From: Desulfofustis sp.
Lineage (GTDB): Bacteria > Desulfobacterota > Desulfobulbia > Desulfobulbales > Desulfocapsaceae
DNA length: 6,869 nucleotides
Reading direction: 5' to 3'
NCBI GenBank assembly: GCA_030145365.1
Contig: JAQYVS010000172.1
Span: forward strand, 1-6,869
A program made the position numbers and the translations under genes. This document shows positions 1 through 6,524 of the stretch, one piece after another. Numbering within the stretch: position 1 is the first letter of the stretch; each line of letters starts with the position of its first letter. The notes under the pieces were generated by a model, which was not told the origin of the DNA, made no database searches, and saw only the letters and a list, made by a program, of their open reading frames with translations.

Positions 1-27
1 ACTTGTTTCAATAACCAGGCTAGAACT

Positions 28-1725
28 ATGACAACCAGCACAGATATTCCTCAGGCAGATAAAGTCGTCGATTTCATTCGACAGATCGTCACCGAAGATC
101 AGAAGAATGGAAAACATCCGGTTCCGGTGACCAGATTTCCCCCCGAACCCAACGGGTTTTTACATATTGGTCATGCTAAATCGATCTGTTTGAATTTTGG
201 AATCGGCGAAGAATATCTGGGCCGGTGTCATCTTCGGTTCGACGACACCAACCCAAGTAAAGAAGAAGAAGAATATGTCGACTCCATTAAAGAAGATGTT
301 CGCTGGCTTGGGTTTGATTGGCAGGACCATCTCTATTTTGCTTCCGACTATTTCAACCAGCTCTACGAATTTGCCGAGCAGCTGATAACCATCGGCAAAG
401 CCTATGTGTGCGACCTAACGGGCGAACAGATTCGCCAGTATCGCGGCACTCTGACCGAGCCCGGTACAGACAGCCCCTATCGAAATCGTTCTGTGGAGGA
501 GAATCTCGATCTCTTCAGGCAGATGAAAGCTGGAGCCTTTCCCAATGGCAGCCGGGTTCTACGCGCCAAAATTGACATGTCATCACCGGCGATTATTATG
601 CGGGACCCGGTACTCTATAGAATTATGAAAGTTCCTCACCATAGAACTGGAGACACGTGGTGTATTTACCCGATGTACGATTTCACCCACTGCCTTTCCG
701 ATATGCTGGAAGAGATCACCCACTCATTGTGTACCCTTGAGTTCCAGGACAACAGGAAGTTATACGATTGGGTCCTGGATTCTTTGAACACGCCCTGCCA
801 TCCCCGCCAGATTGAATTTGCACGGCTTAATCTCACGTATGCAGTGACGAGCAAGCGCAAACTCCTGCAGCTAGTAAATGAAAATCTTGTGGAGGGCTGG
901 GATGACCCGAGGATGCTGACTATTTCCGGAATCAGGAGACGGGGCTACACTCCCCGCTCCATCCGGAAATTCTGCGACCAGATCGGGGTCGGGAAAAAAC
1001 AGAGCTGGATCGATATGAGTGTTCTGGAAAGTTCGGTCAGAGAAGATTTGAATGGAACGGCCCCCCGAGTTATGGGCGTACTCGATCCGCTCAAAGTCAT
1101 CATTGATAATTACCCAGAAGACCTGGACGAAGAGCTTGAGGCAAAAAATCATCCCCAGAAAGACGAATTCGGCAGCCGCAATCTGCAATTTTCCCGGGAA
1201 CTTTTCATCGAGCGCAGCGATTTCATGGAAGATCCGCCGAGAAAATTTTTTCGCCTTGGACCCGGTAGGGAAGTCCGTCTGCGTTACGGCTATTATATAA
1301 CCTGCGTATCGTATGATAAAGATGAAGAAAGCGGCGAGATAACAGCCTTGCACTGCACCTATGACCCAGAGACCAGAGGTGGAGCATCACCGGACGGCAG
1401 AAAAGTCAAAGGAACAATTCACTGGGTGTCTGCCAAACATGGGCTCCCAGCTATCGTCTACCTTTACGATCGCCTATTCATGGTTGAACATCCCGATTCC
1501 AATAAAGAGCAGGATTTCAAAGACCATCTCAATCCCAATTCCATTAAGATCCTGGACAATTGTGTCGTCGAACCGTTGCTTGCTGATATCAAACCTGGTG
1601 TTCAGGTTCAGTTCGAAAGACAGGGTTACTTCTGCGCAGATAAGGTAAAAAGCAGTAAGGGCAAACCGGTTTTCAATAGAATTGTAACATTACGCGATTC
1701 ATGGGCCAAACTCAATAAGGCGTAA
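28..1725 (+). CDS. glnS: Glutaminyl-tRNA synthetase (GlnRS, class I)
   Basis: Charges tRNA-Gln with glutamine in the cytoplasm, using ATP. The 565-residue product is close to the usual bacterial GlnRS length. Visible class I signatures are TRFPPEPNGFLHIGHAKS at residues 35-52 (HIGH at 46-49), FDDTNP at 71-76, MRDPVLYRI at 191-199, and the YPMYDFTHCLSD block from 214. The KMSKS-equivalent loop reads VTSKRK at 273-278, where the E. coli enzyme has VMSKRK. WDDPRMLTISGIRRRGYTPRS (about 291-311) is the GlnRS form rather than the GluRS form. The C-terminal half (about 345-560) carries the two anticodon-binding beta-barrels, including GTIHWVSA at 462-469 and RQGYFCAD at 531-538. The ATG at 28 is preceded by an AGG at about 8 nt. 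The gene stands alone on its strand and converges with the - strand unit. Its presence implies that Gln-tRNA-Gln can be made directly rather than only through GatCAB. Identification is firm. Confidence 0.97.
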   Translation: MTTSTDIPQADKVVDFIRQIVTEDQKNGKHPVPVTRFPPEPNGFLHIGHAKSICLNFGIGEEYLGRCHLRFDDTNPSKEEEEYVDSIKEDVRWLGFDWQDHLYFASDYFNQLYEFAEQLITIGKAYVCDLTGEQIRQYRGTLTEPGTDSPYRNRSVEENLDLFRQMKAGAFPNGSRVLRAKIDMSSPAIIMRDPVLYRIMKVPHHRTGDTWCIYPMYDFTHCLSDMLEEITHSLCTLEFQDNRKLYDWVLDSLNTPCHPRQIEFARLNLTYAVTSKRKLLQLVNENLVEGWDDPRMLTISGIRRRGYTPRSIRKFCDQIGVGKKQSWIDMSVLESSVREDLNGTAPRVMGVLDPLKVIIDNYPEDLDEELEAKNHPQKDEFGSRNLQFSRELFIERSDFMEDPPRKFFRLGPGREVRLRYGYYITCVSYDKDEESGEITALHCTYDPETRGGASPDGRKVKGTIHWVSAKHGLPAIVYLYDRLFMVEHPDSNKEQDFKDHLNPNSIKILDNCVVEPLLADIKPGVQVQFERQGYFCADKVKSSKGKPVFNRIVTLRDSWAKLNKA

Positions 1726-1781
1726 GGATCTTTAGATGTGGTTGGTGGTGGGTAATAACGGTTGTAAACGACCAAATATTT

Positions 1782-2105
1782 CTAGATAAGCAACTTACTG
1801 CAGTAAGAAATCATTACGAGCACAGCAATAGCTGCACAGACGGATATAATTTTTATTGCGGTGGTGGAGAAAGCTGATTGTTCTCCTGATCCACTGCCTA
1901 AATTCAGCTGAACAATCTTTTCCAAATTATCGACCAGATTGTTTTGGCTGCCGTCTAGGACTTCGGCTTTATCAGCTAGGCTATAGTTTACTGCAAATTT
2001 ACGACAGGCTTCACATTCACCCTGATGTCTGAATGCCAGCTCAGTCTGAGTAGCATCAAACATATCTTTATTTTTCAGCCAGAATCTGAAGCTCTCGCAA
2101 TCCAT
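1782..2105 (-). CDS. Small single-pass membrane protein with zinc-finger anti-sigma (ZAS/zf-HC2)-like N-terminus
   Basis: From the ATG at 2105 the product is 107 residues. The N-terminal part has Cys3 followed by H27-x3-C31-x2-C34, the HxxxCxxC arrangement of zinc-binding anti-sigma factors (zf-HC2/RsrA-ChrR type). A polar linker with a short amphipathic stretch (about 50-70) follows, then a Gly/Ser run. One strongly hydrophobic segment at about 82-101 should span the membrane, leaving only a few residues outside. There is no signal peptide, so the zinc-finger end is predicted to be cytoplasmic. A longer reading starts at TTG 2117 and adds four residues. ATG was preferred because of codon type and a GGCGG 5 nt upstream, but the choice is not certain. 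It is the last gene of the unit, 15 nt after the gamma-glutamyltransferase stop. No sigma factor gene is visible nearby, so an anti-sigma role is only suggested by the motif; metal or redox sensing at the membrane is an alternative. Confidence 0.7.
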   Translation of the reverse strand: MDCESFRFWLKNKDMFDATQTELAFRHQGECEACRKFAVNYSLADKAEVLDGSQNNLVDNLEKIVQLNLGSGSGEQSAFSTTAIKIISVCAAIAVLVMISYCSKLLI

Positions 2106-2120
2106 GACATCCGCCAACTA

Positions 2121-3653
2121 TTATTGATCTTCTACTACTTCAACACAACCACCCCGTCTCGGATCTCCAGCACCGCTGACGCCAGGAACAACCGCATGAA
2201 CGCCGCCAAAATAGACATCTATTCGATTCCAGACGTTGAGCTCTAAAAGGCTGCCCAGTTCTGCCAATGATTCTTCAGAAAATCCCGGTTCTACCTGAAC
2301 AACTTCACCATCCCAATAGAGCCGTGGAGCGTCAACCGCTTCCTTCAGATCACGTTTGAAATCCACGATCTGACTGAGAACCTGACTGACTGCTGTTCTA
2401 ATCCGCTTAGAACCACCGCTACCGATAACCAGCTCCACCTCATGTCCCTTAGTCAGCAACGAAGGCGACATCATGGACCCTACCCTTACTCCTGGAGGGC
2501 TTGAGTGAAAACCCTCGGGATGTAGATCATCCTCACCCATCATGTTGTTCAGCATAATCCCAGTTCCAGGAGCAAAATACCCGGACCCTTCCCCATTGGA
2601 GCAGGTCATTGCTGCACAATTACCTTCTCTATCGGCAATGCTGATATGGGTCGTTCCCCTGCTGAACAACCTGATCGTCTCAGCAGAATGAGACAATATC
2701 GTACCGTCTTCTAAAAATGCCTGAAGAAGCTGTGGAGTTGTCACTCCCGCTTCACGAATTTTTTCAACTTCCTGCATAAGAGCAACGGCCCTGGCCAGTT
2801 GTTCACCATCACCCCATTTGCCGCTGTACGGCCCTGCCTTTTCCATCAAGCCAATGGAAAGACCTATCAAAGTACCACCGACAGAAGGCTCGGGAGTGGT
2901 GAGCAGCTCATATCCTCTATAAGGGATTTTTAAAGGTTGCCGCTCGTAAACTTTATAGGCAGACAGGTCTTGACGACTAAGCAGTCCGCCTTCTTCTCTC
3001 ATCTCACGATCAATCCGGGCAGCAATTTCTCCAAGGTAAAAACTGTCACCGTGATCTGTTCCTATGGCCTCAAGAAATTGTAGGCATTCATTATTTTCGA
3101 GGTAATCGCCGCCCTGTTTATACGAGCCGTTAGGTTCGTAAAGTCTTCTGCCCTCTGCCCGCAAGGTCATTATCGGTTTGAGCAATTGGAAGAAAACCCC
3201 CTGCTGTTCATTTATTTCATGGCTCCGGGCCAAATCTTTTGCCTGGTTAAGAACTTCAACCAAGCTCATACGACCCAGACGCTTCTGAGTGTGAATTAAC
3301 CCTTTCAAATTTCCTGGCACGGCAACAGATCCAAGCCCCACATTAAAATCCTGGGAGGATCCGGAGAATTGGACCGTAACCGGGAAAAAATCGGGCTCTG
3401 TGCATTCACCTCTGCCCTGACCAGGTGTATCGACAAAAAAGTCAAAAAACAAATTCTGAGCATATTTCCTGCTGTGCCCGATGAGAAACCCTCCGCCACC
3501 AAGACTGGTCAAGCCCGGTTCAACGACTGACGAGGCAAAACCTGCTGCAACTATTGCGTCAAAGGCATTACCGCCTTCTCGCAAAATATTTGCAGCAGCC
3601 TTGCTCACCAGTTTGTGACCGGAGGCAACGATGGATTTTTTGTACCTGTTCAT
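2121..3653 (-). CDS. Gamma-glutamyltransferase (gamma-glutamyltranspeptidase family), apparently cytoplasmic
   Basis: N-terminal nucleophile enzyme that transfers or hydrolyses gamma-glutamyl groups from glutathione-like compounds; the family matures by self-cleavage before a catalytic Thr. The product is 510 residues from ATG 3653. Visible signatures are the early GGNAFDA block (about 27-33), SLGGGGFLIG (50-59), the processing site RGTTHIS with presumed nucleophile T334 (codon 2652-2654), the NNMMGEDDL loop (369-377), GSMMSP (392-397), GSGGSKRI (411-418) and the terminal GAGDPRRGG. The N-terminus is polar and shows no signal peptide, unlike the periplasmic E. coli enzyme. DFFVDTPG stands where classical enzymes carry the substrate-binding Arg, and the loop before GSMMSP is short, arguing for lack of the lid loop. 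The start is set by an ATGA overlap with the ligase gene upstream and AAGGA 8 nt before; TTG 3659 is the longer alternative. Family assignment is firm; the true substrate is not. Confidence 0.93.
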   Translation of the reverse strand: MNRYKKSIVASGHKLVSKAAANILREGGNAFDAIVAAGFASSVVEPGLTSLGGGGFLIGHSRKYAQNLFFDFFVDTPGQGRGECTEPDFFPVTVQFSGSSQDFNVGLGSVAVPGNLKGLIHTQKRLGRMSLVEVLNQAKDLARSHEINEQQGVFFQLLKPIMTLRAEGRRLYEPNGSYKQGGDYLENNECLQFLEAIGTDHGDSFYLGEIAARIDREMREEGGLLSRQDLSAYKVYERQPLKIPYRGYELLTTPEPSVGGTLIGLSIGLMEKAGPYSGKWGDGEQLARAVALMQEVEKIREAGVTTPQLLQAFLEDGTILSHSAETIRLFSRGTTHISIADREGNCAAMTCSNGEGSGYFAPGTGIMLNNMMGEDDLHPEGFHSSPPGVRVGSMMSPSLLTKGHEVELVIGSGGSKRIRTAVSQVLSQIVDFKRDLKEAVDAPRLYWDGEVVQVEPGFSEESLAELGSLLELNVWNRIDVYFGGVHAVVPGVSGAGDPRRGGCVEVVEDQ

Positions 3654-4756
3654 TTCCAAAATCCTTGATAAATCTCACTGACAACTGCACTTAAATCATT
3701 GGTATTCTGATAGATACGGCGCATGAGATCAGCTCCGGTACCACCTGAAATAATACCGTCCAGCTGGTTAAGATAGGTTGAAGATCCAAGGTCTACAGCT
3801 TTGGGAGCAACATGTTTTTTCAATAGCATCGCTGCAAGACGAAAATTCATTGCCTTTTCTCCAAGCAAACCTGTGGGGTCGACAAACCTGCCGTCAAGAC
3901 CGTGCCTGGCAGCCTGCCATTTGTTGGCCCGAAGCAGAAAATTTCGGAGCGGGTGGCTTTTGATATCTGACTCTGCCAGCCAAACAACACAACTTTGGAT
4001 GAGTGATACCAAAGCTAATATATCGGTGAATCGCACCGGCAGGTCACAGACTCGAATTTCCACTGTTCCAAATTCAGGGTTGGGCCGGGCATCCCACCAA
4101 AGATCATGAAACCCTTCGATTATGCCATGGGATTTCAGGTTGTCCATCTCGTCTATGAGATGGTCCCAATCATGAAAATATTCATAAATCCCGGCTAACG
4201 GAAGAACTTCAAATAATTTTGTCCGATAGGACATCAGGCCGGTGTCTTTGCCCTGGAAAAAAGGAGAGGAACTGGAGAGACTTAAAAAAATTGGGAGAAA
4301 GGCCTGAATCAGATTACAGGTTTTTATTGCCGTATCTCCGTCGGGCAGACCGACATGAACGTGCAGTCCCTGGGAAATAAATCTTCTGCCGACAATCTGC
4401 AGTTCCTGCATAATCCGTTCATACCGACTGTCATCGCTTAGTTCCTGTTCGGCCGCACGGGCAAACGGATGCAGACTGGCAGCATAGAGCAGAAATTTAT
4501 GTTCGCCCGCCAGCTCCTCGGAAAGCGAACACGTCTGGAGCAGGTCATTTTCCACATCACGCAGATTGGCACAAATTCCGGTCTGGATTTCCAGAATCGA
4601 TTTAATTAATTCAAGGGAAAGTCTTCCCCGTAACATTTCCGGTGCTTGCTCAACAAGCATGGGAGCAAACGGTACCAGGGAAAAATCATTGGCATCTAAA
4701 ATCTGAAATTCAATTTCAACGCCGAGGCTGTAGCCGCTGCTTGGATTAAACTCCAT
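3650..4756 (-). CDS. YbdK-type carboxylate-amine ligase (glutamate-cysteine ligase-like, GCS2 family)
   Basis: ATP-dependent enzyme of the glutamine-synthetase-like fold that joins a carboxylate, typically the gamma-carboxyl of glutamate, to an amine. The E. coli relative YbdK has weak glutamate-cysteine ligase activity and its physiological substrate is unclear. The product is 368 residues from ATG 4756, very near the 372 of YbdK. Family marks are LGVEIEFQ (11-18, metal-binding acidic residues E14 and E16), LHVHVG (131-136), the Ser-rich SSSSPFFQGKDTGLMSYR (161-178), WDARPNPEFGTVEIRVCD (221-238, with R224, T231, E233, R235) and ARHGLDG (283-289). It is cytoplasmic, with no signal or membrane segment. 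It lies 7 nt after the amidohydrolase stop and its TGA overlaps the transferase ATG, so it is probably translated in step with that enzyme. A TTG at 4762 would add two residues. No glutathione synthetase gene is visible, so glutathione synthesis should not be assumed. Confidence 0.92.
   Translation of the reverse strand: MEFNPSSGYSLGVEIEFQILDANDFSLVPFAPMLVEQAPEMLRGRLSLELIKSILEIQTGICANLRDVENDLLQTCSLSEELAGEHKFLLYAASLHPFARAAEQELSDDSRYERIMQELQIVGRRFISQGLHVHVGLPDGDTAIKTCNLIQAFLPIFLSLSSSSPFFQGKDTGLMSYRTKLFEVLPLAGIYEYFHDWDHLIDEMDNLKSHGIIEGFHDLWWDARPNPEFGTVEIRVCDLPVRFTDILALVSLIQSCVVWLAESDIKSHPLRNFLLRANKWQAARHGLDGRFVDPTGLLGEKAMNFRLAAMLLKKHVAPKAVDLGSSTYLNQLDGIISGGTGADLMRRIYQNTNDLSAVVSEIYQGFWK
3662..3666 (-). 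promoter_or_regulatory. Ribosome binding site deciding the gamma-glutamyltransferase start
   Basis: AAGGA lies 8 nt before ATG 3653, inside the last codons of the ligase gene. With the ATGA stop/start overlap at 3650-3653 it favours this ATG over the in-frame TTG at 3659, which would leave only 2 nt of spacing. Confidence 0.75.
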
Positions 4757-4763
4757 ATTCAAC

Positions 4764-5999
4764 TCATGAATTGGATGTATAGTCGGGTGAAACGTAGGGC
4801 GGGGGGATCCTGTTCAACCAGTGCCAGGCGACACTGGCAAACCATAACGCGCCAATCTTTAAACTATTTTCGTCAAAATCAAAGGATTCACTGTGGGCAG
4901 GACCAGCCCCGTCCGGTATCATCGCCCCAAATCTCACCATACAGCCGTCCACATGTTGCTGATAGAAAGAAAAGTCTTCTCCTCCAAGACTTGGGTATCC
5001 TTGGGAAATCACCTTGTCGATATCGGTGCTGTCCCAAGCAGCAATACGGGCTATTTCCGCAGCACTTGCAGAATTAACAACAGCGGGTAATCCCTGTTCA
5101 AAAACAATTTCAGCATGGACATCGTACATGGTTTCAATGGATTGAACGATACGCTTGAGGCCGCAGATCGTTTTTTTCCGGGTAATCTCATCGGTGGACC
5201 TGACGGTTCCTTTTAGTACAGCCTCACTGGCAATCACATTATGTACCGATCCAGCCTGGAAACAACCGATTGTAATTACCTGTGACTTATTCGGGTCAAC
5301 CTCACGGGAAACCAGGGTTTGGATAATCATCACCAGGCTCGAGGCAGCGACAACCACATCTGTTCCTTCATGGGGCCTGGCTGCATGACCGCCACGGCCT
5401 CTGATGGTGATTTGAAAGGGATCGGCAAAGGCACAGATCAAACCTTCATCAACGGTGATCTCCCCGGTTTTGAAATGGGTATCGATATGCCCACTAAATA
5501 TTGCCTGGACTCCGTCGAGCACCCCCTCTCTGACCAGGCGAGCGGCACCATTTCCCCGCTCTTCAGCAGGCTGAAAAATAAGCTTTACCCTGCCCCCAGG
5601 CAAAGCAGACTGTTTAAGCAAGGCTGCAGATCCAAGCAGCATTGCCACATGACCGTCATGACCACAGGCATGCATGACGCCATCATGTTTCGAGGCAAAG
5701 GAAAGTTGGGTCTTTTCCAAAATCGGCAAGGCATCCATGTCGGCACGCAGAGCAACACAGGGAGCATCTTCATTTCCGGCACCGATAATGGCGGTAACAC
5801 CGGTCCCCCCGAACCCGCCGGTGGAGGAAATCTCCAGCTCACTCAGCTTTTCGGAAACATAGGCTGCAGTCTTATGCTCATCGTAGGAAAGTTCCGGGTA
5901 TTGATGCAGATGGTGCCTGATATCACTGATCCAGCTCTCAAGGGCTGGATCAACGCTGAAACCTGGCACGATTCCGGCTATAATGGATGAACTACTCAA
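4764..5999 (-). CDS. M20D-family amidohydrolase (hippurate/IAA-amino acid hydrolase-like)
   Basis: Metal-dependent hydrolase of N-acyl amino acids and related amides; the family includes hippuricase, N-acetyl-diaminopimelate deacetylase and plant auxin-conjugate hydrolases. The 411-residue product has RHHLHQYPELSYDE (28-41), RADMDALP (85-92), the metal-binding MHACGHDGH (109-117, Cys112 and His114), PAEERGNG (144-151, catalytic/metal Glu146-147), GHID (170-173, His171), the dimerisation-domain segment RGRGGHAARPH (200-210), GGEDFSFY (339-346) and AHSESF (368-373, His369). All expected ligands are present, so it should be active, with a two-metal site. There is no signal peptide. The best start is the TTG at 5999, which overlaps the preceding gene by 8 nt and has GGAG 9 nt upstream; GTG 5969 would shorten it by ten residues and still keep the catalytic core. 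Its neighbours, an amide-forming ligase and a gamma-glutamyltransferase, suggest work on gamma-glutamyl or N-acyl conjugates, but the substrate is unknown. Confidence 0.93.
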   Translation of the reverse strand: MSSSSIIAGIVPGFSVDPALESWISDIRHHLHQYPELSYDEHKTAAYVSEKLSELEISSTGGFGGTGVTAIIGAGNEDAPCVALRADMDALPILEKTQLSFASKHDGVMHACGHDGHVAMLLGSAALLKQSALPGGRVKLIFQPAEERGNGAARLVREGVLDGVQAIFSGHIDTHFKTGEITVDEGLICAFADPFQITIRGRGGHAARPHEGTDVVVAASSLVMIIQTLVSREVDPNKSQVITIGCFQAGSVHNVIASEAVLKGTVRSTDEITRKKTICGLKRIVQSIETMYDVHAEIVFEQGLPAVVNSASAAEIARIAAWDSTDIDKVISQGYPSLGGEDFSFYQQHVDGCMVRFGAMIPDGAGPAHSESFDFDENSLKIGALWFASVAWHWLNRIPPPYVSPDYTSNS

Positions 6000-6486
6000 T
6001 TCTTATTGCTCCAATAGTATTTATTGCTGATGGCTTCCCAGATTCCTGTTCGTCCGCGGGTTCCGGTTCGGTAGCCAAGTCTTCATCAGTTTCTCTATAA
6101 TCATCTTCATACCCATCCATTTCTTCGTTCTGGATTTCATCGGGCAGATCACTTTGCAGATCTTCCTGGTAAACTGGAAAAGTTTGATTCTCTACAGGTG
6201 GCAACACATTATCTACAGGTTCAAAATCTTGTGAATCATTTTCTTCGGGAGGTTCTGAGAAATCCGAACCGGCTGCTGACTCAGCAAACTTCAATCCTTC
6301 AATCTCAATCGGCTGCTTGAAAAAGGCGATCACGCCATTTTGCACCTCGATTACTGAAATCAGCTCCCAACCCGAACGACCATAGTCGTTCAGTCGTTCT
6401 TCAAGCTCTGTTTCATCTAAAAAAGAGCCGCCAAGCAGGCCTTCTTTTTTCAATTCGAAATGGACTGTTTTATAACTCCATTTCAT
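5992..6486 (-). CDS. DUF4177-like protein with long acidic, low-complexity C-terminal tail
   Basis: 164 residues in two parts. Residues 1-62 fit the small DUF4177 domain: MKWSYKTVHFE, then an acidic helix ending in LNDYGRSGWELISV (32-45), then a strand running into FFKQP (55-59); the family pattern is W-x-Y-K at the start, GWEL in the middle and a terminal (F)FK(R/Q)P. The function of DUF4177 is not established. From about residue 68 to 152 the chain is dominated by Asp, Glu, Pro, Gln and Ser, with no predicted fold or membrane segment, before a short hydrophobic end (INTIGAIRIE). ATG 6486 has a strong GAGGTG close upstream, the clearest ribosome binding site in the window. It lies 38 nt after the MORN gene and overlaps the amidohydrolase start. 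Domain assignment is by pattern recognition only. Confidence 0.78.
   Translation of the reverse strand: MKWSYKTVHFELKKEGLLGGSFLDETELEERLNDYGRSGWELISVIEVQNGVIAFFKQPIEIEGLKFAESAAGSDFSEPPEENDSQDFEPVDNVLPPVENQTFPVYQEDLQSDLPDEIQNEEMDGYEDDYRETDEDLATEPEPADEQESGKPSAINTIGAIRIE
6009..6012 (-). promoter_or_regulatory. Ribosome binding site supporting the TTG start of the amidohydrolase
   Basis: GGAG lies 9 nt before TTG 5999, within the 3' end of the DUF4177-like gene. There is no ATG in the region and the next plausible start is GTG 5969, so this weak site is the main support for the TTG. Confidence 0.5.
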
Positions 6487-6490
6487 TGTT

Positions 6491-6496
6491 CACCTC
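6491..6496 (-). promoter_or_regulatory. Strong ribosome binding site of the DUF4177-like gene
   Basis: GAGGTG lies 4 nt before ATG 6486 (core GAGG 6 nt away), in the 38-nt gap after the MORN gene. It is the best Shine-Dalgarno match seen in the window. Confidence 0.75.
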
Positions 6497-6524
6497 ATTA
6501 AACCGTTTTTAAAACCTTAATTTT

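Noticed and set aside
871..1353. 160-codon open frame antisense to glnS
   Set aside because: It lies wholly inside the well-conserved glnS frame, has no recognisable domain, and is explained as a shadow frame.
1760..1773. Possible terminator hairpin between glnS and the - strand unit (GGTTG-TAAA-CGACC)
   Set aside because: The stem is only 5 bp with one G-U pair, and there is no clean T-run after it on either strand. The 56-nt gap shows nothing better.
1794..1807. Perfect 14-nt palindrome CTTACTGCAGTAAG
   Set aside because: It sits in the last codons of the zinc-finger protein gene, has no loop and no T-tract, and a palindrome this short can arise by chance; no operator can be claimed.
5319..5990. 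223-codon + strand frame opposite the amidohydrolase gene
   Set aside because: The - strand frame carries every M20D motif; the opposite frame shows no family resemblance and no convincing ribosome binding site.
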